From positions 372,001-436,000 of the forward strand of contig JADANN010000360.1 in the NCBI GenBank assembly GCA_018806985.1: a stretch of DNA of 64,000 bases, read 5' to 3'. Position numbers and translations under genes: made by a program. This stretch comes from Angiostrongylus vasorum. Taxonomy: Eukaryota > Nematoda > Chromadorea > Rhabditida > Metastrongylidae. Numbering within the stretch: position 1 is the first letter of the stretch; each line of letters starts with the position of its first letter. The notes under the pieces are model-generated. The model did not search any database, was not told the origin of the DNA, and worked only from the letters and a program-made list of their open reading frames with translations. Of this stretch, positions 56,240 through 64,000 are shown in pieces.

Positions 56240-56525
56240 AGGGCGCGTGTGGTGCAGTGGTTGGAGGCGCCCTGCAACACACACGTGGAATCGATCCCCC
56301 GCGCGCATGACCCACCAAGCCTTCCATCCCTTCGGGGCTGGTAAATTGATACGAGACCTGTCTGGGAGGATAGCAGCACTGGCCCGATATATCGGTAGGC
56401 CACTGCGAGTCATTATAAAGGCCAGGTATGCATTCAATCACCTCCAAACAATGCTTAATGAAGTCGAATGGGCGGCACATCCCTCAGGGGATTGATCAAC
56501 GCCGAAAGCTTAATCCTTTGTCCTT
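56240..56525 (+). mobile_element. SINE-A copy
   Basis: GGGCGCGTGTGGTGCAGTGG, GGAATCGATCCCCC, GGCTGGTAAATTGATACGAG, CTGGGAGGATAGCAGCACTG, and an end at TAATCCTTTGTCC. Confidence 0.9.
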
Positions 56526-56879
56526 CCATGGACTTACTGGCTTTTCAATTCTTCAATAACTAGAAGACTTCGAGGGTTATGGAAAGTAAATTGCATAGAA
56601 GACTTTGCTGTTTCGTTCTACGGGTATGAATAATATTTATGGTGGTATTTGCTAAATGCCAATATGGGCTATCGAACAAACACAGTTCTGTCAGCATTTG
56701 GAAGTGTTGCAAATCAAGGGTCTCTGTTTCAATATGTTTTTATACTCGCACACTCTATGCTACTTTCATTCACTATAGCAATTAGAATTGAAATATAGCC
56801 GTTTAGCACCTAAATTTCTAGTTAATGAACCTGTTCGGAAAACGGTGTTTCTATAATTCTCGACGTTCTCGTTGAGAAA

Positions 56880-57040
56880 ACACGAAGTCTTACTTTATTC
56901 TTTATTCCGGTAAAGCTACCGTTTCAGCAGAATCTCCTCCTTCAGAGCCAGGGAGGGTATATTGATATGCAATTTATTACGCGAAATGCTTCAATAACAC
57001 AAACAGAAAAAATGAAAATCTTAATTGATTATTTGATCCA
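56880..57040 (-). repeat. PLE 3' end with hammerhead-like motif
   Basis: CTTTATTCTTTATTCCGGTA, the reverse-strand motif (56912-56952), GGGAGGGTATATTGATATGC and CTTCAATAACACAAACAG are nearly identical to the 3' end of the PLE at 2060-2180. Confidence 0.7.
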
Positions 57041-57465
57041 TGCCGAGGCTAGCAGAAAATCGGTCATGGGGGGTTTGTGGATTTCTAACTGCAGAATAGA
57101 GCTTTCCCGTCCAACTCCGTTCACAACATATGCGTTCTACATGCTATTAACTGGTAACAAAAAAGTGTAAGGAAATAGCTGTCAGTGTTAAAATAAACCA
57201 TAGGAAAGAACATAAAACCCATAGTATTCATACCGGCCACTCCCACAAAACCATTGTGACACCCATAGATGCCACAGGTCTCGAGAGTTTTAATTTCACA
57301 GCAGAGATATCTTTGCACGCTCCTCACGAACAATAGTGCTACGGTGCTCAATCAAGTGAACAGATTTATCTCAATGGAGTTTTTCAATACATTTTGTTCA
57401 TTAAACAACAACTTTTTCCGGACCACATATAGTAAGGCACCTTTTTTGGGTAATATAGACTGAAT

Positions 57466-57755
57466 GGGGCGCGCATGGCGCAGTGGTCGGAAGCGTCTTG
57501 CAACACACACGTGGAATCCATCCCCGCGCATATGGCCCACCAAGCGTTCCATTCCTCCAGGGTCGGCAGATTGGTAGCAGACTTGTCTGGGAGAATAGCA
57601 GCACTGGATCAATATATCGGTAGGCCACCGCGAGTCATTGTAAAGGCCAGATATGCATTCAATCACCTCCAAACGATGCTTAATGAAGTCGAATGCATGG
57701 CGCATCCCTCAGCGATTGATTAGCGCCGACAGCTTTATCCTTTATTTTTTTATCT
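57466..57755 (+). mobile_element. SINE-A copy
   Basis: GGGGCGCGCATGGCGCAGTG, GGAATCCATCCCCGC, GGTCGGCAGATTGGTAGCAG, GGGAGAATAGCAGCACTGG, and a TTTATCCTTTATTTTTTTAT end. Confidence 0.9.
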
Positions 57756-57959
57756 ACTGGATAAAAAAATTGTAACAAGGAGAATCTATGCGCGAAAATA
57801 AACAGATGATAGGAAAACGCACTGAGAGCAATGCTTATCGACAAGATGTGTGAAAGTAAAAGAATTTTTTCAGCGTATGGCTAATAGTTCGTATAGCTGC
57901 ACAAAAGTTTGCGGCATCGTCTTGCAACTATCTAACTAGGGAATATAAGCAACAATGTT

Positions 57960-58278
57960 TTGACTTGTGGATAAGCTTGCGCGCGGTTGGCATAAATCTT
58001 CCTCACAGCTAGTCATGTTTTGGCGGTTTCGGCTTTATCAGAGACGCGATTATTCGAGTGTCCTGATGATGTGTTCTGACAGTTGTCCTTTCCTGCTTTG
58101 TTGGTCTTTGTTGCCGTACCATCGAAACAAATTTGGTAGAGTTGAGCACCGCAAGAATAAAAAAGTCGCTGGAACGTTAACGATTAAAAAATTTGTAACA
58201 ATCTCGCGCAAGTTCATCAATGAACTAAAAGATTGATTCTGGATACCGAGGTTCAATGCACGTTGGAATTGAATGTAA
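57960..58278. repeat. PLE-associated repeat, inverted pair
   Basis: The reverse-strand motif at 58020-58052 reads CTCTGATAAAGCCG, AAACCGCCAAAACATG. The plus end (58165-58275) has CGCTGGAACGTTAACG, ACAATCTCGCGCAAGTTCAT and TACCGAGGTTCAATGCACG, which matches the short hairpin of the 0.6-kb copy. Confidence 0.6.
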
Positions 58279-58429
58279 GCAGCAATGATCCTTACACCGA
58301 GCTAAAACGAGCAAATCATGCTTGTCATCCGTGTAGTTGATTCATAGATATACATTGATATCAAGAAAAAAAAGTAACCCAACTTCTAACTAGTTAGCTC
58401 TGCTGGCACGCTTATAGTTAGGCATCGTG

Positions 58430-59357
58430 TTAGGCTCATGCAAAAATAATGGATGGATTTTGCTATGAGAGCTTTCACATTTAGTATTTCTTGGTTGACT
58501 CATAGGCAAATACCATTTGAAAATCTATTCCTTGCTTAAGAGCCTTCCATTTAATACTTTTTTCTAAGTCTTTGTTTACAATGAATTTGGACTGGCTTGG
58601 ATGATGCTTCCAAAAAGAAGAAGATCACTTAGTTTTCCTTTTGAGTTCGAACTTGGGGATGCCAACCCGAGTTGAAGAAGAGTTGCAGAAAAAATTCTGC
58701 GTCAGCAAACCAACAATCGAGAAAAGCCCGTACAAATGGATTCTACACGAATCGAATGGAAAGCAAACACATCAACTTTGTCATGTTTGCTCTGAGTGTT
58801 TTCTACGCAAAAATAAAAAAGATCAGTTTCTCATCATCAGTGTGACTTGCAATGAAAAATGGATTCTGGGTGACAATCGAAGAAACTGAGTGAAGTGAAT
58901 AGGCGTAGGTCATTATGGTGGCCTTATTCCGCCAATCCGTGGAAACATTCACTACAACTTCGTGATTCCTAGCCAAACCATCAATCGAACTTGCTGTCAG
59001 GAAGTCGACGAAGTGCCCTGCTAACTGGAACGCTTGCAACCAATAACTAATTATGTTGCGCGACGACATCCTACAACGTGTCGTAAAAGTATCGCTACAG
59101 GAGTTGCGCTGAATGAATTGCGCTACGAACTTCTACATGCAAACGCATCAGACCTCTTAGCAACCGAGTACCACTCATATCAAAAATTAACAGCTATGTA
59201 AATCTTCAACAAGCAAACACCTACTAAAATGCCTTTGAAGAATAGAAACATATGTGTAGGTTGTAATGATTCCCATTTTAGTCATGAGAACTGTGTGACA
59301 AATGTGCATTTTGGAGCTTCGGAGCAAAAATTCTTTTTTATTTTCGGACCAATCTGA
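58430..59357 (+). mobile_element. mariner-family DNA transposon remnant
   Basis: The left terminal repeat begins TTAGGCTCATGCAAAAATAA (58430). The right end has ATTTTCGGACCAATCTGATA near 59340, like its inverted partner. In between, frames read FLRKNKKDQFLIISVTCNEK, WILGDNRRN, then NFVIPSQTINRT and LNELRYELLHANASD, the order of mariner transposase blocks. The first catalytic Asp of the DD34D triad (usually T-C-D-E-K-W) is Asn, the H-D-N-A block is lost, and stops are present. At about 930 bp it is shorter than an intact mariner (about 1.3 kb). Confidence 0.8.
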
Positions 59358-60800
59358 TAGCGCTTCTACGGTAAGTCGCGGTCGTTGCTGATTAGGTTCT
59401 GGGCTTAATTATCGTCATGAATTTATTAATGCCTTTATGTCTTCGGGTTCAGGATTCTTAAGGTAGGTAGGACACCACACTTTCTTAATGTTGCTTACCA
59501 CTCGCTTGTTTTCTGTTCGTCTGTATTTGAGCGTTTTGCGGTTCCATGTTAATGAGATGATAACTATCGATAATGAGAACTTTAAAATTGAAATGCCTCA
59601 TTTCTACTGAAAAAAAGTCAAAACTATACCGAGTACTTCGTAGTAATTCTATTTTGTTGAACAGAACATCTTGCGATATTAATTCCGATCTTCACTAACG
59701 CTTGTTATGTTCGTCGTAGAGAACAGTTCAGTTCCGTCTTGAAACCGTGGGTGGGCCGAACAGGCCCACAGGTTTTTTCGCCGAGTATCTACTTACACGA
59801 AGCAATTATTTGGCGAACATTAATGTATGGATGTGCGTAGGAATGAGGAGTTCCGGTCAGAAGCAATTCACTATGATCAGTGTGTCGTAAATTTGAGATG
59901 AGTGACGGCGCAACTTGGAAACCGGACACGCACACACGAGGAGGAACGCTGGGTACGCGCTCCACCCCATGCGACAGAACACGCCACGCTGGATGAGGTG
60001 GTGCAGAGAGGAACATTTGAACACACAACGTCGAAAGCACAGCTTTACCATCTAAGTCATATAGCATCGACAACTGCTGCTCCTCATCAAACTTTAATCA
60101 TTGGGAATAGATGGACGAATGAATATCAGAGTTATTCAGATTTCATTAAGATGTTAACTAAACTACGAACTAGAACTTATATAAACACTCCGCCCACATT
60201 GCCATTGCACGTAAAAGTTTTCGAATCATTTTTTTATGGACTTCGTGTTAACTTAATGACCCAAAAAGCTGGCTTTCACAGCGTTTGTACCGGAGTAACA
60301 TTTGGGCAGTTGTCATATAATCCTGACTGGCTAATAAAAAGAGGGCTTAACTGTTCTCTTCTGGCAGAAATAAATGAAATTTATCAAATAAGTGCAGTGA
60401 ATTACTGTGGAAAGCCTAGATACGCTTCAAGACTCTTCGCCTTTTCGAATCACGACTAGACAGTTTCCTTCACTGGCCTCTTTTCCCATGGTTTGTCTGG
60501 CTAGATGACGGTGCATTATTCCATCTTTATTTCCAGTTCCATCCCTCATAAACCGATGAACTGGTGCCTCTAAAAACACTCCTACATACTAAGTAGGCAA
60601 AAAACTTGTTTTCGACGCTTTAGAGGGGCTTTCAAGGTCGCAACACGTTTCTCTTTTTCACAGCTTTATTTACTACTTTGAATTCAGTAATCCAGAGAAT
60701 CATTCGACCGTTACTGAGAACGTTCCCTGCAATGATCTCCCATGTCGTGCGACGTGTTAAGATCAAAACTGCAGAATTGTCGACAAGCAAACAACAGCAA
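59358..60800. other. Unassigned; a 185-codon plus frame
   Basis: Plus 59902-60459 is open for 185 residues (HVKVFESFFYGLRVNLM, YNPDWLIKRGLNCSLLAE). A minus frame at 60073-59789 overlaps its start. I recognise neither. The length is notable in this A/T-rich setting, but no domain, signal peptide or splice support was found. Confidence 0.25.
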
Positions 60801-60818
60801 TTGAGGGAACATAATGTC

Positions 60819-60824
60819 TTTATT
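60819..60824 (-). terminator. Poly(A) signal of collagen 3
   Basis: AATAAA on the minus strand, 44 nt after the TGA at 60868-60870. Confidence 0.6.
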
Positions 60825-60867
60825 GGAGTGAGTGAACCAATGTATTAGTTCCACATGTCTATAAACT

Positions 60868-62048
60868 TCAGCGCCGAGTTCCATCTTCGAAGAAAACTCC
60901 ACCATCAATAGCACAATATTTCGGGCAAATACCACGCTCTCCTGGCTGTCCTGGGGGGTCCAGCAGGTCCTGGTGCTCCAGGATTTCCATCGGCTCCTGG
61001 CTGCCCATCAGGACCATTGGGACCTTTAGGACCCGGTTGCCCGGGTGCACCATCAATTCCGGGTTGGCCAGGTGGTCCTGGTGGTCCCTGCGGACCTGGC
61101 TCTCCTGGTGGCCCAGGTTCTCCGGGAATAAGCGGCTCTGACTGTGCTGGAATTCCGGGTTCTCCCGGCAGTCCAGGCGCTCCAGGATTACCGTTGGGAC
61201 CTGGTGGCCCCTTGGGTCCGGGTTCCCCGGGTGGGCCATCTTGGCCTGGAAGTCCAGGTTGTCCTGGAGCTCCTGGATCTCCCGGAAGTCCTGGGAGGCC
61301 TGGCGGTCCTGGTGGTCCTTGAGGACATGGTTTGCACGGAGGAGGAGTAATTGGTTCACAAGGTTGTTGTGGTGGTCGACCCGGATTACCGGGAAGGCCT
61401 GGAGCACCAGGCTTCCCGGGTCGTCCAGGTTTTCCGGGAGTGCCTGGAGGGCCAGGAGGACCCGGAAGGCAACATGCATCACAAGATCCTCCAGCTTGAG
61501 CTCCACCTGTTATGGCAGCATCTCCATATCCAGCTTGACGTACAGTACGATTGGAAGACGCCGGAATGCTCTTTAGTTTGTTCACCTCTGTCCAGATATC
61601 TTTAGCAGACCCCTGAAATGTGATAGCATTAACGATTGCAAAGAAAGCAAGAAGAAGAAACAGCCAAAAGCTTTCAGGCAGATTTTGATTTAATCTACGA
61701 TCTTGGCTTCAGAACCTACTTGAATAATTATTTTGTCCTACTAGTGGTAACAGGAAAAGCGCTTTTTTTTAGATTTCACAGTGAACTTCTAGCTATGTCA
61801 ACAGTGCTTTATTTTATTCTTACTCTGTTAATACCAAAAGTATAAGACACCGTAAGGCATGTTTCATGCAAAAATACATTGTTCACCTTGCAAAAGTTAA
61901 TCTCGTTGTGCATATTTCTCTTCACATGATGAACATAGTTGTAGACCATCGGTAGAGTAACACATACTGAGAGTACGGCGACAACTGAGAAAGTAACAGC
62001 AGAGTAGGCCACAAAGCGGTATGCTTTGACCCTCGTCTCGAGGTCCAT
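60868..62048 (-). CDS. Cuticle collagen 3 (DPY-13-like), two exons
   Basis: Structural cuticle collagen, best preserved of the three. Exon 1 is 62048-61887 (162 nt): [17 protein letters not shown], signal-anchor segment [18 protein letters not shown] and a GTGAAC donor. Exon 2 is 61612-60868: [14 protein letters not shown], furin-type RTVR (residues about 76-79), CDACC (about 98-102), a short Gly-X-Y block, [12 protein letters not shown], the main Gly-X-Y domain with IPAQSEP interruption, then [15 protein letters not shown] and FFEDGTRR. One surplus C in a six-C run (plus strand GGGGGG at about 60952-60957) shifts the frame 30 codons before the end. Without it the protein is 301 residues. The gene is probably intact in the animal. 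Confidence 0.92.
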
Positions 62049-62085
62049 GGGTGTGGGCCAGCGTCCGCCTGGGGAGGTCCGAAGA

Positions 62086-62093
62086 CTTTTATA
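62086..62093 (-). promoter_or_regulatory. TATA box of collagen 3
   Basis: TATAAAAG on the minus strand, about 38-45 nt upstream of the ATG at 62048, matching the position in collagen 2. Confidence 0.7.
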
Positions 62094-62149
62094 GGGGCAA
62101 CTGGTGCCCGCCCAGGACCTGCTCCGCTAGCACCGCCGACGAATCACAA

Positions 62150-64000
62150 CAGAGATTGACATTCAGAATAGCCACTATGTCGAAATCAATGACGATAATT
62201 GTATTCGATTTCGTCGAAAGCACAACGAGTTTCAAAGGATGCGATTCCCATGAACAATTCGGAGAACCAAGTATCTAATAAGCTCGGCATTATCAATATG
62301 CTTCTCTGTTCCTCATGAGCACACATGAAGATATCAAATAGAATTTCTCCGTTTCAAAAGGACTTGTATTCGCTTTCAGAACTGTTAGTTATGCTATTTT
62401 AGAGCCGTAAGAGAAATAAGAGTTGCTGTAGAAGTTGAAGGAGGAATAGGAATCAAATGCACTTCTTTGCAAATAATGTAGGACATAATAGATTCCAGGA
62501 TAATGGGCTGTTGGAAATTTTTATTAACTCTTAACTGTAGGGAACCTAGAGCTTTTTTGACTAGATGGCTGACTTGGCAGTAAGAGATTTCTATTGGCCG
62601 CAGCAACGGTTTGTAGAAAAAAGTAGCTATTCAAAATTATTGAGGCCCATCTTCTTGCGATTCGATACGATTCGAAGCTTTTCCATCAAAAAATTTGTCA
62701 TCACTGAACATATGTTCGCTACAGATACTACGTACTCAAGCAGTTCTTTCCACTTACAGAACTTTGCTTTCGCTTCCAGTAAACCGTAAGCCATCTTATA
62801 TCATCGTAGCTGTCCAAGATTGAGGCCAGCTTTCGCAGCGCTGGAATTCCTGTAGTTTTCTCAGAACACTTAGTTTTGCTAGTCATTGGCCACACCGCCA
62901 TTATCACATTTCACATTGCATTCTGAGACTGGTTTCTTTGTTTTATCACTTTTTTTTCGTTCATTGCGAAAAGGTCTCAAAAAAAACCTTCGTGAAATAA
63001 GAAGTGAAGCAGATGTAGTTGTAGTTTCAAAAGAACTTTAGTTGCAAAATCCGTACTCGTAGCTGCAAAAAATATTGCTAAAAGCTACGCAAACGCAGAA
63101 TAGAAGCGCAACGTAAGCGGTTTGGTTACTATCTTTCTGTACGGGTTTCCCAAAAAAAAACTACAAAGTCGCTATCACTTCACCGAAATAGACCATAAGA
63201 AAACGAAAGATGAGGAAAAGTGGAAGCTAGAGGGAGAAATCCGAGATTCTAAAAGAAATAAGTGGAATGAAAAAAAGCTCTTGATGAGAAGAAGACTGTG
63301 CAGAGAAGAAAAAAAGGTCTGACCAGAGGAGATATTTCAATGCCCGCTTTGTTTAAGCTCGTTAAGGAAAACGCATCTGCCCAATGGAAAACCAGCAGTG
63401 CCATGGAAGTATTCTTCATGGAAGTACCTTTGCCAAATACGCATGAGACCTGCTAGGATAACTCCATAGTTGTAAGACATGGATGCGACCGAGAAACAAA
63501 CCCTTTTGTACCTACTACCATTCACAACATTGCGCTCATGGGGTTATTATACGCGTCAACAAGCATTTCAGAGCTCCACACTTTACACCTACAGGGATCC
63601 GAATTTGCTTTGACAGTACATATCCCTACCGCCCTCTGTCAAGTAAGTACGACTAAGTTGTTGCGCTTCCTGTAATCTAGTCAAGCGATGCTAGGTTGTG
63701 GGTATTCTCCACTCCTTTAGTCGTGCTTAGCATAAGCGTGTCGTCAAAGTCGGACTTTTCCCAAACGTTCACGTCATTGTAGCTAAGTGGTGGTGCCGTC
63801 CCTAATTGCGATTATTGCGCTTTTCTAAATTTCTAGAAAAATTTAAAATTTTTCCCAAGAAAAAAAAAGGTTTTTTTCTAATTTTGAACAATTGGCACCC
63901 ATTTTTTTCGAGTTCAATGAAGGCCTGAATTCACATTCAGAAGCTAAGTAACAGTAATTTTGATTTTGCTTTTACCGTATCATCTCGTTGATGGAAAGGT
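62150..64000. other. No recognised gene
   Basis: Open frames at 62394-62606 (minus), 62565-62789 (plus) and 63122-63322 (plus, Lys-rich) show no identifiable domain. This is A/T-rich flanking sequence. Confidence 0.3.

Noticed and set aside
61017..61322. Plus-strand Gly-X-Y open frames opposite collagen 3, and similar ones opposite collagens 1 and 2
   Set aside because: Gly-X-Y codons (GGN CCN) read as Gly/Pro-rich on the complementary strand too. The minus strand carries the conserved N-terminus, Cys clusters and C-terminal block, so the plus frames are shadows.

Overview
The window looks like chromosomal DNA of a parasitic nematode, probably a strongylid of the hookworm type. The reasons are three cuticle-collagen genes with nematode architecture, short GT-AG introns with T-rich acceptors, one exon resembling a nematode chemoreceptor, and a very high load of decayed RTE-type retrotransposons, Penelope-like elements (PLEs), a mariner remnant and tRNA-derived short repeats. 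The species assignment is inference. There is nothing bacterial here: no operons, CRISPR arrays or insertion sequences.

Four conserved genes can be read, all on the minus strand. A 17-exon cytosolic cysteinyl-tRNA synthetase gene runs from about 30.5 kb down to 24.6 kb, and I could place nearly every exon from conserved motifs and splice phase. Three paralogous cuticle collagens of the DPY-13-like type lie at 38.4-37.2, 46.0-44.4 and 62.05-60.87 kb. Each has a first exon of 162 or 163 nt, a TATA-like box about 40 nt upstream of the ATG, and the C-terminal [10 protein letters not shown] block. All four genes need one or more small indel corrections to stay in frame, several of them at homopolymers. 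That suggests assembly error, or possibly pseudogenisation of the first collagen. Smaller candidates are a 60-residue membrane protein at 51.0 kb, a chemoreceptor-like exon at 3.6 kb, and several exons of unrecognised genes at 30.5-31.0, 34.8-35.0 and 36.5-37.0 kb.

Most other recognisable DNA is repetitive. Four families dominate. SINE-A is about 285 bp with 11 copies, has tRNA-like A and B boxes and ends in a TTATCCTTT-type tail. SINE-B is about 240-400 bp and has a different head and tail but the same central core as SINE-A. A fold-back family also carries a tRNA-like segment and often lies as inverted pairs. A PLE-associated terminal repeat carries a motif very like a hammerhead ribozyme core and often occurs as inverted pairs 280-440 bp apart. 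Three RTE retrotransposon relics (1.0-3.3, 17.9-20.5 and 49.2-50.3 kb) and two PLE endonuclease relics (2.3 and 55 kb) carry nested insertions. Simple repeats include a 384-bp CA tract and three TA tracts.

Apart from the cars and collagen loci and the short candidate exons, the window reads as gene-poor, transposon-rich DNA. The observation most worth following is the hammerhead-like motif in the PLE-associated repeats, followed by the SINE core shared between two otherwise different families.
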